Below are positions 9,920 to 19,888 of a stretch of DNA of 64,000 nucleotides, one piece after another; position 1 is the stretch's first letter, and the number at the start of each line of letters is the position of its first letter. A program made the position numbers and the translations under genes. The stretch is from NCBI RefSeq assembly GCF_026241335.1, contig NZ_JAPHAV010000004.1, positions 186,001 to 250,000 on the forward strand. Reading direction: 5' to 3'. Below the pieces are notes generated by a model that was not told the origin of the DNA, did not search any database, and worked only from the letters and a program-made list of their open reading frames with translations. Source of the stretch: Ochrobactrum chromiisoli (GTDB lineage: Bacteria; Pseudomonadota; Alphaproteobacteria; Rhizobiales; Rhizobiaceae).

Positions 9920-10129
9920 TTGAGCGCTTTCATTAACTCTCCTACTAAGATTTTACAAGAAGAAGGCTACGGCAAGGAGTGTGATTTTGCATTGGAGCCG
10001 TCGTTCACAAGACTTGTTGAAGAAGCAAAAAATGCAGGCTGGGATGAACTTCAAATTGCATTATCTTTAATTTCGCATTGTGAATCTCTAATTTATGGGC
10101 ATAAATCTGTAGTCAAGTCACAGCAGTAA
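9920..10129 (+). CDS. Small protein of unknown function (69 residues)
   Basis: TTG start at 9920 preceded by AAGGACAGG, a good ribosome site, in an AT-rich stretch between two IS blocks. The protein is acidic and likely helical (EPSFTRLVEEAKNAGWDELQIALSLISH), with no signal peptide or membrane segment. I do not recognise a family. Composition resembles the formyltransferase gene at 5422-6087, suggesting both belong to the older AT-rich region that IS elements invaded. The strong ribosome site argues that it is translated. Confidence 0.6.
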   Translation: MSAFINSPTKILQEEGYGKECDFALEPSFTRLVEEAKNAGWDELQIALSLISHCESLIYGHKSVVKSQQ

Positions 10130-10631
10130 ATCGGCGAAGTTAAACTTCGTGCTTTGAAAAGCCAAAGATTTGTCAACGCCTATCTGCCACTATTTAATAC
10201 TGCAAGTTCCAGATGAGGTGAGAAAATAGGATTTTTCGTTATTTTTGCTTTTTTTAATTGAATTTAACAGGGTTGATTTAATCATTAATTACACAACCTC
10301 TCTAAGAAATTGGCCTCGCATAATATTGGACTTCCCCTTCAAAAGTGGAGGGCTTCTGTTAGACAAGACTGACAGGAGACTTAGAATTGAAGCAGCGAGA
10401 ATTCACAAAAGAATTCAAACGCGAAGCCGTTCGGATTGTAACGACGAGTGGTCGAAGCATTTCATCGGTTGCCGAGGACCTTGGCATTGGCAAATCAACA
10501 CTTGACCGGTGGCGTCGTAATTTTGCTGAGAACGATTTACTCTCCGGTCCGCATGAAGACATGAGCCAGGAGCTTGCTCGGCTTCGCAAAGAAAACGAGC
10601 TTCTACGACAGGAACGAGACTTATTAAAAAA

Positions 10632-12223
10632 CGATCACGGACCTTGGTCCGCCTGTGCGCGGAAGAAACAGACTGTGCTATCTTGTTAATCGGAGGGGAG
10701 TTGCCGTTAGCTTATTGGAGGCATTTGACCCCGTTAAAAAACGTGGCACATGGGCTGTTGCGGACTTGAGAGTGGTGACGCCGCTTCGGCGGTGATCCCG
10801 GTTAGGAAATTGAATAATTTGCACGGCCCAGCCCCTCCTTGATTCAGAGGAGGAGATGTCATGCCTAAATTTCTATCACCAGATTCTTTGAAGCTGGCCC
10901 GCGTAAACCCGAACGCTGCGGCGATCGACATTGGTTCAACGATGCATATGGCAGCCGTCAATCCTGACGCTGATGACATGCCAATCCGCGCTTTCGGGAC
11001 TTTTACCCATGATCTTAACAATCTTGCTCACTGGTTCAAATCCTGCGGGGTCACCAGTGTCGCCATGGAATCCACAGGCGTCTATTGGATACCGGCTTAC
11101 GAGATTTTGGAGCAGCATGGGTTTGAGGTAATCCTCGTCAATGCGCGTTATGCAAAGAATGTTCCTGGTCGAAAGGCCGATGTCAGCGATGCGGCATGGC
11201 TGCGCCAACTGCACTCCTATGGTCTGCTTCGAGGAAGCTTTCGGCCGAATGCGCAAATTGCCACTCTACGTGCATATTTGCGGCAACGAGAACGAATGGT
11301 CGAATACGCGGCCGCTCATATCCAGCATATGCAAAAGGCGTTGATGGAGATGAATCTTCAGCTTCACCATGTCGTGTCAGACATCACCGGCGTCACAGGC
11401 ATGAGGATCATCCGGGCAATCGTTGCCGGCGAACGAGACCCTGATGTGCTGGCATCCTTGCGCGATATCCGTTGTCACTCCTCGGTCGAAACGATACGCG
11501 CATCCCTGGTTGGGAATGATCGGGATGAACACATCTTTGCGCTTTCCCAATCGTTGGACCTATACGACTTTTATCAGCAAAAGATGCTCGAATGCGATCA
11601 CAAGCTCGAGCAGGCGATCGCCACAATGACGCATAATGTCGAAAAGCCACAATCGCCGTTGCCTAAGATCAGAATAAGGACGAAGCAGCCGAATACCCCA
11701 TCGTTTGATGTCCGGGCCGCATTATATGGCCTTGTAGGAACGGACTTGACGCAAATTCATGGCTTCGGTGCATCACTTGCTCTGAAGTTGATTGGTGAGT
11801 GCGGCACAGATTTGCGGGCATGGCCAACCGCCAAACACTTTACATCGTGGCTTTGCCTGGCTCCGGGCAACAAGATATCTGGCGGCAGACTTCTTTCGTC
11901 GAGAACGCGCCGATCATCGAGTCGGGCGGCCGCACTCTTGCGGTTGGCAGCTACCACGATTGGCCGAAGCGACACAGCGCTGGGTGCGTTTTACCGACGT
12001 TTGGCAGGGCGTATCGGCAAGCAGAAAGCAGTGACGGCGACTGCACGCAAGATCGCTGTGCTCTTCTTCAACGCTCTTCGCTTCGGTATGGCTTATCGTG
12101 ATCCTGGTGCAGAGGCATATGATGAGCGACATCGCGGCCGGGTTCTGGCAAGCCTACAACGCCGTGCTCGAGCTTTGGGATATCAGCTTGATCCCATCCC
12201 CGATGCAGAGAGTGTTTCTTAGG
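10632..12223 (+). mobile_element. IS110-family element (IS110-c), apparently intact
   Basis: It lies between the A-tract ending orfA codon LLK (10626-10631) and the resumed AAAGCGACG (12224). The left non-coding end is about 229 bases and the transposase stop lies within a few bases of the right end. The long left end with several hairpins (for example CGCCG-CTT-CGGCG in 10780-10800) is where IS110-group elements encode their bridge RNA; that function is inferred, not seen. Confidence 0.8.
10861..12222 (+). CDS. IS110-family DEDD transposase (intact)
   Basis: A 453-residue transposase/recombinase with both family domains. N-terminal RuvC-like fold: NAAAIDIGSTMHMAAV (Asp), VAMESTGVYWIPAYEIL (Glu), ARYAKNVPGRKADVSDAAWL (Asp pair). 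C-terminal transposase_20 domain: LTQIHGFGASLALKLI, FTSWLCLAPGNKISGG and GRIGKQKAVTATARKIAVLFFNALRFG. ATG at 10861 follows AGGAGGAG closely. No stop or frameshift was found, so this may be a working copy. In the IS110 family the enzyme cuts and joins donor and target DNA guided by an RNA from the element's non-coding end. It is nested inside IS3-b. Confidence 0.92.
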   Translation: MPKFLSPDSLKLARVNPNAAAIDIGSTMHMAAVNPDADDMPIRAFGTFTHDLNNLAHWFKSCGVTSVAMESTGVYWIPAYEILEQHGFEVILVNARYAKNVPGRKADVSDAAWLRQLHSYGLLRGSFRPNAQIATLRAYLRQRERMVEYAAAHIQHMQKALMEMNLQLHHVVSDITGVTGMRIIRAIVAGERDPDVLASLRDIRCHSSVETIRASLVGNDRDEHIFALSQSLDLYDFYQQKMLECDHKLEQAIATMTHNVEKPQSPLPKIRIRTKQPNTPSFDVRAALYGLVGTDLTQIHGFGASLALKLIGECGTDLRAWPTAKHFTSWLCLAPGNKISGGRLLSSRTRRSSSRAAALLRLAATTIGRSDTALGAFYRRLAGRIGKQKAVTATARKIAVLFFNALRFGMAYRDPGAEAYDERHRGRVLASLQRRARALGYQLDPIPDAESVS

Positions 12224-12258
12224 AAAGCGACGGCCTTCTTCGCTCGGGAGACAAGTCG

Positions 12259-13140
12259 ATGAAATTTGCGTTCATCGACACGGAGAAGGCCCATATGTCT
12301 CTATCACGGCTATGTGCTTTCGCAGGCGTCAGCATCAGCGGCTATTATGCATGGAAGCATCGTTTGCCCAGTCGTCGTCAGCTTGATGACATGATTATTC
12401 TGGCTCACATTCGTAATCAGTTTGCACTGTCACGTGAAATCTATGGCAGCCCTCGTATGCATGTCGAACTGAGCAAAGAAGGTATTCGGGTAGGACGTCA
12501 CCGCACGGCGCGACTGATGCGTGAAAACGGCCTTAAAGCCTGGCAGAAAACGCGCTTCAAACGCACGACTGACAGCAATCATGATGAGCCTGTCGCTCCC
12601 AATCTTCTGGATCAGGACTTCACTTGCGACGAACCCAATCAGAAATGGGGTGTCGACATCAGTCACATATGGACTGCTGAAGGCTGGCTATATCTGGCAA
12701 TCGTTGTCGATCTTTATTCTCGTCGCATCATCGGCTGGGAAGCGCGGGATCGGATGAAGAAGGATCTCGCGATCTGTGCTTTGAAGAAGGCTATTGCTAT
12801 CCGGCAACCAAAGCCCGGGCTGATCCAGCACTCGGACAAGAGGAGCCAATATGCCAGTTATGAGTATCGCAAAATCCTCAAAGCGCGCAGCATGCTTCCA
12901 TCCATGAGCGGTAAAGGAAATTGTTATGATAATGCCATGGTCGAGACCGTCTTCAAAACGATCAAGTCGGAACTGATCTGGCGAACTGTGTTCTACACAC
13001 GTCAGGATGCAATCAAAGCCATTGGCGAATACATTGACGGCCTCTATAATCCTGTGCGCAGACATTCTGCACTCGGGTATAAATCACCGATCAAGTTCGA
13101 GATGATAAACCGTAAATTAGTGACAGAACCTCTCCACTAA
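12259..13140 (+). CDS. IS3-family orfB integrase-type transposase
   Basis: Intact 293-residue DDE transposase. HTH_21-like N-terminal part: IYGSPRMHVEL, GRHRTARLMRENGL. Integrase core: PNQKWGVDISHIWTAEGWLYLAIVVDLYSRRIIGW (first Asp), LIQHSDKRSQYAS (second Asp), and GNCYDNAMVETVFKTIKSEL (Glu). Tail: YNPVRRHSALGYKSPIKFE. GSQYAS is usual where KRSQYAS is seen, a possibly tolerated change. ATG at 12259 overlaps the end of orfA, the normal IS3 layout for frameshift fusion. It cannot make the OrfAB fusion because orfA is interrupted by IS110-c. Confidence 0.92.
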   Translation: MKFAFIDTEKAHMSLSRLCAFAGVSISGYYAWKHRLPSRRQLDDMIILAHIRNQFALSREIYGSPRMHVELSKEGIRVGRHRTARLMRENGLKAWQKTRFKRTTDSNHDEPVAPNLLDQDFTCDEPNQKWGVDISHIWTAEGWLYLAIVVDLYSRRIIGWEARDRMKKDLAICALKKAIAIRQPKPGLIQHSDKRSQYASYEYRKILKARSMLPSMSGKGNCYDNAMVETVFKTIKSELIWRTVFYTRQDAIKAIGEYIDGLYNPVRRHSALGYKSPIKFEMINRKLVTEPLH

Positions 13141-13159
13141 ATAAGGGCAAGTCCAATTG

Positions 13160-13207
13160 AAGCGGAGCAGTCCAACCTGGAAAGGAGCAGGATGAATCGC
13201 TCCGCTT
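13160..13207 (-). terminator. Inverted repeat downstream of the autotransporter
   Basis: AAGCGGAGC (13160-13168) and GCTCCGCTT (13199-13207) form a perfect 9-bp stem around a 30-base loop, between the autotransporter stop (13229) and the IS3-b end (13156). It is placed like a transcription terminator but has no clear U-run. Confidence 0.4.
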
Positions 13208-13228
13208 TACACTTCATCTAATCAGATA

Positions 13229-16200
13229 CTAGAAGTGGAAGCGAACACCACCACGAACAGTACCGGACTTGATATCTCCGTTAAACTTGTAGCTTCCGCT
13301 TACGAAGCCGGACCACTTATCGGACACATCAAAGACATTCACAGTACCGCCGACTTCACCAAAGACACCTTTGAAATTATCTTCAACAGTGAGTGGTACG
13401 CCGATGTTCTGAATGTAAGCCGAGTTCGTGTTTTTGAACTCGTCCCACACGCGACCCGTGAAAGAAGCCTCAATACGGTAGCTGTCCGTTTGCACAACCT
13501 CACCGCCGAACCGTGCACCCAAGCTTCCGCGGAAGCTTTCGTCATGGCCGAAGCTGATCGCAGCACCCGGAATATCGTTCAGATCACCGATGTGGGTACG
13601 GGCATAGGAAAGCGTCGCGACAGGTTCCAGGAACAGATTGTTCGGCAATTCAAAGCGATATCCGGTGTCCATGATGAAACCGTAAGTGTTCGCCTTCGGC
13701 TTTTCGCTGACACCGAGCGTCGGTGCATTGTATTCAACCTTCAGCAAGTCTGCCTTGAAAAGGGTGTCGATGAAGAAGCCCTTGTTCAGATAGGTTGCAT
13801 AGGCACCCACAGTTCCGCCCGAATACTCAAAGCTCGTCGGTGAATGACGGAAGTCGAGTGACGACTTCAGATAACCACCAAGCACACCAAAGATCAGTGT
13901 ATCATCGTTCGCCAGCACATCGCCCGTGCCAAAATCAATCCCACCGATCAGACCGAACGTGTTCTGCTTGTAGCTCGTATCGAAACTATAAGTGTTATTC
14001 GCGATCGAATAGCTTGTTCCGGCATCACGGCTTGTCCAGTTTCCAACAGCTTTAACCCAGACGCCCGGCGTAACGCCGTTTGCAGGAGGAGCTGTGACGG
14101 GGCCGTCCTTGGAGACATAGCCTTCCGGCAGTGTTTCAGCCTTACCGAGCTGGCTGCGCAGGTCGCCCTGACGATCCAGCCAGACACCCGATGTTTCGTT
14201 CCAGATCGTCTGCGCGCCTGTCGCGAGAACTGGCAATTCAAAGGCTTCATGATCGACCGCTCCGATGAGACGGAACTCCTGCCCACCCGGAGCTGCTAAC
14301 TGAACAGCCATGCCGCTTCCACTTGGCGCTGGTACATCAACCAGAGCGACGTCATAGAAGAACAGTCCCTTGTCGATGACATGATTGCCGCCACGAACGG
14401 CATTTGCACTTGCCGGGTCAATCGTGAAATCTGTGATCGAAGACGCAAGACCAGAGACTTGCACAACCGTGATGCCCTCAGGATTGTATGCGCCAGGCCC
14501 CGTGTTCATATCGCGAATATTAAGCAGCGTATGACCGGCGGTGTCGCCTTCGACCCGCAGGACGTCCGAGGTCGAACCGTACTGGCCGAGATAAGCGTCA
14601 ATCGCCAGTATTGCATTTCCGCTGCCGGTGTAATTACCACCGGTCACCGTAAGGTCACGCGCCGCGTTAAATGCAAGACCTGCAGTCTCGCCCTGCATGG
14701 TCAGAATGCTGGTGTTATTGAAGCCATCCAGATTGGCAAACTCGGCATATTCCCCACCATTTCCGGTGAATGATGTCCGGATACTGCCGAGATTGGCCAG
14801 GCTGTCAACGCCATCACCGAAATCGCTGATACCAGAAACAAACCAGTAGCCATTATTGATCATCGTATCGTCATTGGCTGACAGATCGACACGACCGACC
14901 AGGACGCCGTCATTCTTAACAGCGACCACACCGCCCTTGGCATTCAGCGCAAGTTTACTCTCATCTAAGTCGAGGGCAGTTACGATGCCGTAATTGGTAA
15001 AGACAGCGCCGTCACCAGAGAGGATATCGACCACCGCGCTGCCATTTCCACCAGCGCCCACAACGACACCATCCGTGGTAACATTCACATCACCAGCGCC
15101 CGCTGCAACAATCGCCGAACCATTAAGTGAAACGGTCAGGCTTTCCTCGCCAGTTTCAACGTCCGTGTCACCATCACCGGAAAGCGCAACAATCGCTTCG
15201 TTGTAAGCCAGTATCTCGGACTGCTGACCTGTAATCACGTTCACATTGCCGCCATCAGCCAAATTCGCTGCGATAACGCCGACGCCAGCCGTGATTGTGG
15301 ACCCGTCGCCAACAATGACATCCACATCGCCCGAGCCGGCCAGCTTGGTGGCCACAATACCAGCAGCTGCTACGATATCGACTTCTTCGTCAAGCTCGAC
15401 CCGGACATGGCCATCACCAAGCAGGCTGCTTGCGTTGACACCGATAGCACCAGCTGTGAGACGGTCGCCCTTTCCAAGGCGCACCGTTACATCCCCGTCG
15501 CCCCCAAGTTTCAGTGCATTGACTGCAATCGTGTCAGAGGTGATCGAGACGTTATCTGCTACAGTAACACCGACCGCGCCCGTGCCTGTCGTTGCAGAGA
15601 TCGCCAGTACACCGTCACCGCCCGTTGCAGCTCCCGACACACCACCAATATCGTCATTGACGCTGACAGTCACATTACCGGACGATCCAAACTTTGCGGC
15701 AGCAATGCCGATACCGTCCGAAAGAACTGCCGCGTTATTTATGACCGCGACATCGCCCGAACCAATATTGAGAGCACCCAGACCAAGCGCACTCGCAGAA
15801 ACCTGCTCATTGGCTGTGACGGTTGCATCGCCCGAGCCTATAGTAACGGCGGCCGCGCCAATATCAGCACCACTGATAGCTCCATTGATGTCGATGTTCG
15901 CAGAACCTATACCACCGCCCAGCGCAAATGCACCAAATAGTCCGCCAGCGGTAACCGTGTCACCGACCTGTATATCGGTGGAACCACCTGTGTTCAGCGC
16001 AACGACGCCCGATCCGGCGGCATCAACCGTGCCAATGGTGGTGATTTTGGTCGAGCCACCATTGCCAACAGTTGCAGCGAAAATACCTGTTCCGCTCGTC
16101 GCTGTAACGGCACCGTCCGTCGTAATGTCCAGCTCTGTATTGTCGCCAGACAGGGCTGCTGCAATACCGGCCTCACCTGTAATGCTATCCGTCGTGTTAA

Positions 16201-19200
16201 TTGTGACGACGTTACCATCCCCTTCGGAAGCGGCAACGACACCAACGCCCGAAGCAGATGTTACCACACCTTCGGTCGTAATGCTGAGCGTGCTGTTGGC
16301 ACCACCAATTGCGCCGCTAACACCCGCCAGATCGCCTTCTACGGCGCCCCTGGTGTTAATCGTTACATTGTTACCACCGTTCGCGCCAATAGCAGCAGCC
16401 GAAACACCGACGCCCGAGGCCGAGACAACTTCTTTATGCGTCGTTACGTCAACTGCATTACCATCGCCTGTAAGAGCAATCGCAACACCAGCAAGATCGC
16501 CCGTCACCTGATCCTCGGTATCAATCGCAACCTTGTTGCCATCGCCATTGAGGACGCCGCCAACGCCGACGCCATGATCGGCGTTCACATCCTCCTTAGT
16601 GACAATATTAATGGTATTGTCATCACCTGCACCAGCAATGGTGACGCCGCCAATATCGCCCTGAGCAAGGCCATGCGTGGTTATAGCAACAGCGTTGCCA
16701 TCGCCCGCGATTGTTGCGTTAACCGCCACGCCATTATTGGACGTGACCTGAGCCTTGGTATTGATGCTAAGCAAATGACGGTCACCAGCCACGATACCGC
16801 CGACACCAAGCACATCGCCTGAAACCGCGTGATTGGTATCCACATCAATGATCGCATCCGACCCGGAAGCGCCGCCGAGCACGCCAACACCGCCGGAGTT
16901 CACAGCGGCATCAGCCGTAACCGTAACGCTACCGCCTTGCCCGTCCACAAATCCGGCAAGACCCATCACACCGGCATCAACCTGCGCCGCATTGGTAACG
17001 GTAACAGTGCTCTCATCGCCGCTGGCAATTCCGAACATGCCAATGCCATCGGATTTAATTGTGCCCGAGCCGGAGACGTTTACTTTGGAATTATCACCAA
17101 TGGACACCGCGCCGACACCAAAGCCGCCGCTGTTGATCGCAGCACTATTGGTGACATTTACCTGATTGTTGGAACCATCAGCTGCGACAGCCAGTACGCC
17201 ACCAACGGCAGTGTCGAGCGCGGCCTGATTATCGACATTAAGCTGATGGCCATTACCTGTCACGACACCTGCTACGCCAATACCATCATTGGTAATCTTA
17301 GCCTGGTTTGTGATATTGGTAATCTTGCCGTTCGCATCGCCGATATTCACCCCGGCTACACCCAGCAAGCCGCCAGTGATTGAACTTTCGTTCATCACAT
17401 CGACGGCATTGCCGGTGCCAACTGCAACACCCACAACACCGGCACCATCCGTGGTAATGGCACCAGAATTATTCACATTGACCGAATTGTTGTCACCAAC
17501 CACAACGCCAGCGATACCAGCCAGCCCGGCATCAACAAATCCTTTGTTCTGAATAGTGACGCCATTGCCATCGCCGACGGCTACGCCTGCGATGCCAACG
17601 CCATCCGTGCGGATAACGCCCAAGTTGTTAATACCAACGGTATTTGTGTTCCCCACAGCAACGCCAGCGATGCCCGCAAGGCTGCTGGTGAGCAGGCCTT
17701 CATTGCTGATCTGCGTCTTGTTGCCATCGCCGACGGCAACACCAGCAATAGAGACGCCGAAATCGTCGATAATACCTGTATTATCAATAAGTACGTCGGA
17801 CGCAGCGCCGCTGGCATCGCCAACCTTAATCGCAGCAAGACCGACGAGACCTGTGCCATTCGACGATTTAAGCGCCGAAGTAGAATTGATCTCCGCACGT
17901 CCATCACCGACATTGAGTGCGACGACACCGGCAAGATCCGCATCGATACTGCCAGATGTGTTAGCCAGCGCTGTACCGTTACCGAAAGTGCCGGCAAAAC
18001 CGCCAATCAATGGCGGGTCAATCTCACCGCGAATATTGACGGTCGCATCTCCATCAATGGAAATGGCCGCAACACCTGCAAGTGCACCGTCAGCAGATAC
18101 TTTGCCGCCATTAGCAAGGGTCGCAGTCGCATCACCCTGATTAGCGATTGCAGCGATGCCCGCAATGCCGCCATTCTGCACGCCGTTCAGTACATTGATA
18201 TCACCTGTCGCAGTGACAGAAGCGTTGCCATCCGTATTAAAGGCAATTGCACCGGCGTAACCGGCAGTGACATCATCAACCGTCACGTTAACGGTGCCAT
18301 TCGAGCCAACAGAGCCAGCAAGAACGCCAATGCCATTATTGGCGATGATGGTATCCTTCGCATCGACCGAAACTTCATTATCTGTTCCAAGTCCGACAGC
18401 GATGATGCCAATGCCGTTATTCGCCGTCACTGCGCCATTCGTTGTTACATCGACCGTTGCCTTGCCGTCTCCAGCCATGAGGCCTGCGAGATTACCAAGA
18501 TTCGTCGGATCATTGATGACATCGAGTAATGCGCTCGGATCTCCATCAACACTACCAGAGACGGCAATTATGCCGCTATTGCCAGAAATATCGCCGGAAA
18601 CATTGACGGTGGTTGTTGCGTCGCCGTTGAGTGAAGCGGAGCCGGCGAGAACACCAGAGAGACCACCAGAAACATCCGCATCACCGACAACAAAGGTTTG
18701 TGCACTGCTGGACGAACCTGAGCCAACCGCAGCTGAAATTGCCGATATGCCGCTTCCGGTACCACCCGAAACCGTTCCGCCATCTGCGGTGACATTTGTA
18801 ACGACATTTGCACCAAGACCGATATTGAGAGTGTTGATACCGTTCTGGGTGCCCCTGACGTCAGCACCGCTCACGATGATTTTTGTCGTGCCGCCCTGAC
18901 CAAGAATGCCGCTTGAAATGGTTTGAATGCCATCGCCATTTGTTCCAGTGATGGAGCCTCCGGTCACGTTAATCGTCGAATCCAGGCCATTGGCGACAAC
19001 ACCACTATTCCCATTCACAAGAGTGCCTGTCAGCGTTATCGTGTTGTCCGCACCGTTCGTCTCAATACCGCTGCCGTTCAAACCCGTCACGGAGCCGCCG
19101 GTTACGCTGATCGTATTGGCAAGCCCCGTCGCCTCCACGCCATTGTCGTCACCGATGACATTCACGTCCTTCAGCGTGACGGAGTTCGTTAATGCAGACC

Positions 19201-19888
19201 CCAGAGAGCTGCTCGCATTGATGCCGTTGCCGCCCAATCCGGTGATCGAGCCTCCGGTCACATTGATGATGTTGGTGGCACTGTTCGCATTCACGCCATC
19301 ATCCGCGCCAGTGACATTCGTATTGCCGAGGGTTATAGTATTGCTAACCAAACCATTGGCTTGAATGCCATCTCCAGCATTACCCGTTATGGTGCCGCCA
19401 GTGCTATTAACAACAGTACTTAGTCCGTTAAGCACGATGCCATTGTTCGCGCCGGTAACATTGCCTCCCCCCTGATACGTCGCAGTACCAACAGGGCTCG
19501 TTATGTCCAAGGCATTTACACCTGAAACGGTACTATTTACTGTGCCATTATTGGTAACAATTGCAGCTCCCAAAAGCCCCGTAGTTCCAAGACCACGACC
19601 CGTGACAATAGCACCCGAGCTTACAATAATAGTACCGCCGTTTTCGCGACCATTGACATTGAAGATAGGAACCCTTGCTCCCGATGTGGTGGTGGTTGAC
19701 CCAGAACAGGTCACCGTCGCCACCCCACTACAGGCAGCAAGAGCATCGCCCGGCATCAGAAACAGCCCGGCCATCATACCGGCCGCCAGCGCCGTTCCGG
19801 AAAGCAGATGCATATGCCGCGTCTTCACCTCATCGCCACCTATGCGCGAAGTGCCTGATGCCTGTTTTTTTATCGAAATATTACTCAT
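13229..19888 (-). CDS. Giant type V autotransporter adhesin-like protein
   Basis: Classical autotransporter of 2,219 residues. An extended signal region (about residues 1-55: MSNISIKK, then hydrophobic SGTALAAGMMAGLFLMPGDALAA) directs Sec export. A very long Gly/Asn/Asp/Val-rich passenger follows, predicted to be a beta-helix. The C-terminal beta-barrel spans roughly residues 1935-2219, from GVWVKAVGNW to the terminal aromatic RFHF. Much of the passenger is an alternating repeat of about 26 residues (GIAGVAVGDGN-type units). Such proteins usually mediate adhesion or biofilm formation. The start is ATG 19888 because GGGGGAG lies 5 bases upstream; the frame is open to 19939 without support. The LuxR regulator at 20278-21414 lies upstream on the same strand and may control it (inference). 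Confidence 0.92.
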   Translation of the reverse strand: MSNISIKKQASGTSRIGGDEVKTRHMHLLSGTALAAGMMAGLFLMPGDALAACSGVATVTCSGSTTTTSGARVPIFNVNGRENGGTIIVSSGAIVTGRGLGTTGLLGAAIVTNNGTVNSTVSGVNALDITSPVGTATYQGGGNVTGANNGIVLNGLSTVVNSTGGTITGNAGDGIQANGLVSNTITLGNTNVTGADDGVNANSATNIINVTGGSITGLGGNGINASSSLGSALTNSVTLKDVNVIGDDNGVEATGLANTISVTGGSVTGLNGSGIETNGADNTITLTGTLVNGNSGVVANGLDSTINVTGGSITGTNGDGIQTISSGILGQGGTTKIIVSGADVRGTQNGINTLNIGLGANVVTNVTADGGTVSGGTGSGISAISAAVGSGSSSSAQTFVVGDADVSGGLSGVLAGSASLNGDATTTVNVSGDISGNSGIIAVSGSVDGDPSALLDVINDPTNLGNLAGLMAGDGKATVDVTTNGAVTANNGIGIIAVGLGTDNEVSVDAKDTIIANNGIGVLAGSVGSNGTVNVTVDDVTAGYAGAIAFNTDGNASVTATGDINVLNGVQNGGIAGIAAIANQGDATATLANGGKVSADGALAGVAAISIDGDATVNIRGEIDPPLIGGFAGTFGNGTALANTSGSIDADLAGVVALNVGDGRAEINSTSALKSSNGTGLVGLAAIKVGDASGAASDVLIDNTGIIDDFGVSIAGVAVGDGNKTQISNEGLLTSSLAGIAGVAVGNTNTVGINNLGVIRTDGVGIAGVAVGDGNGVTIQNKGFVDAGLAGIAGVVVGDNNSVNVNNSGAITTDGAGVVGVAVGTGNAVDVMNESSITGGLLGVAGVNIGDANGKITNITNQAKITNDGIGVAGVVTGNGHQLNVDNQAALDTAVGGVLAVAADGSNNQVNVTNSAAINSGGFGVGAVSIGDNSKVNVSGSGTIKSDGIGMFGIASGDESTVTVTNAAQVDAGVMGLAGFVDGQGGSVTVTADAAVNSGGVGVLGGASGSDAIIDVDTNHAVSGDVLGVGGIVAGDRHLLSINTKAQVTSNNGVAVNATIAGDGNAVAITTHGLAQGDIGGVTIAGAGDDNTINIVTKEDVNADHGVGVGGVLNGDGNKVAIDTEDQVTGDLAGVAIALTGDGNAVDVTTHKEVVSASGVGVSAAAIGANGGNNVTINTRGAVEGDLAGVSGAIGGANSTLSITTEGVVTSASGVGVVAASEGDGNVVTINTTDSITGEAGIAAALSGDNTELDITTDGAVTATSGTGIFAATVGNGGSTKITTIGTVDAAGSGVVALNTGGSTDIQVGDTVTAGGLFGAFALGGGIGSANIDINGAISGADIGAAAVTIGSGDATVTANEQVSASALGLGALNIGSGDVAVINNAAVLSDGIGIAAAKFGSSGNVTVSVNDDIGGVSGAATGGDGVLAISATTGTGAVGVTVADNVSITSDTIAVNALKLGGDGDVTVRLGKGDRLTAGAIGVNASSLLGDGHVRVELDEEVDIVAAAGIVATKLAGSGDVDVIVGDGSTITAGVGVIAANLADGGNVNVITGQQSEILAYNEAIVALSGDGDTDVETGEESLTVSLNGSAIVAAGAGDVNVTTDGVVVGAGGNGSAVVDILSGDGAVFTNYGIVTALDLDESKLALNAKGGVVAVKNDGVLVGRVDLSANDDTMINNGYWFVSGISDFGDGVDSLANLGSIRTSFTGNGGEYAEFANLDGFNNTSILTMQGETAGLAFNAARDLTVTGGNYTGSGNAILAIDAYLGQYGSTSDVLRVEGDTAGHTLLNIRDMNTGPGAYNPEGITVVQVSGLASSITDFTIDPASANAVRGGNHVIDKGLFFYDVALVDVPAPSGSGMAVQLAAPGGQEFRLIGAVDHEAFELPVLATGAQTIWNETSGVWLDRQGDLRSQLGKAETLPEGYVSKDGPVTAPPANGVTPGVWVKAVGNWTSRDAGTSYSIANNTYSFDTSYKQNTFGLIGGIDFGTGDVLANDDTLIFGVLGGYLKSSLDFRHSPTSFEYSGGTVGAYATYLNKGFFIDTLFKADLLKVEYNAPTLGVSEKPKANTYGFIMDTGYRFELPNNLFLEPVATLSYARTHIGDLNDIPGAAISFGHDESFRGSLGARFGGEVVQTDSYRIEASFTGRVWDEFKNTNSAYIQNIGVPLTVEDNFKGVFGEVGGTVNVFDVSDKWSGFVSGSYKFNGDIKSGTVRGGVRFHF

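Larger units (their letters stand above)
10387..12261 (+). pseudogene. IS3-family orfA, interrupted by IS110-c
   Basis: Helix-turn-helix protein that forms the N-terminal part of the IS3 transposase. It reads KQREFTKEFKREAVRIV, then SISSVAEDLGIGKSTLDRWRR, then a leucine-zipper-like ARLRKENELLRQERDLLK. At 10630 the frame enters the IS110 insertion. Beyond it, AAAGCGACGGCC (12224 onward) supplies the missing tail KATAFFARETSR and a stop at 12261 that overlaps the orfB start region. Removing the insertion would restore a normal orfA of about 95 residues. Confidence 0.85.
10326..13156 (+). mobile_element. IS3-family element (IS3-b), split by IS110-c
   Basis: Inverted ends are TTGGACTTCCCCTT (10326-10339) and AAGGGCAAGTCCAA (13143-13156), 13 of 14 matching. 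It contains orfA (10387 onward), an IS110 insertion (about 10632-12223) in the last codons of orfA, and an intact orfB (12259-13140). No clear target duplication. Its right end lies only about 70 bases from the autotransporter stop codon. Confidence 0.9.

Noticed and set aside
15246-16511. 421-codon open frame on the plus strand inside the autotransporter
   Set aside because: It mirrors the Gly/Asn/Val-rich coding of the opposite strand as a Pro/Ser/Thr/Ala-rich translation, with no ribosome site or domain. Several similar antisense frames (13235-13843, 17556-18140, 18267-18899) have the same origin.
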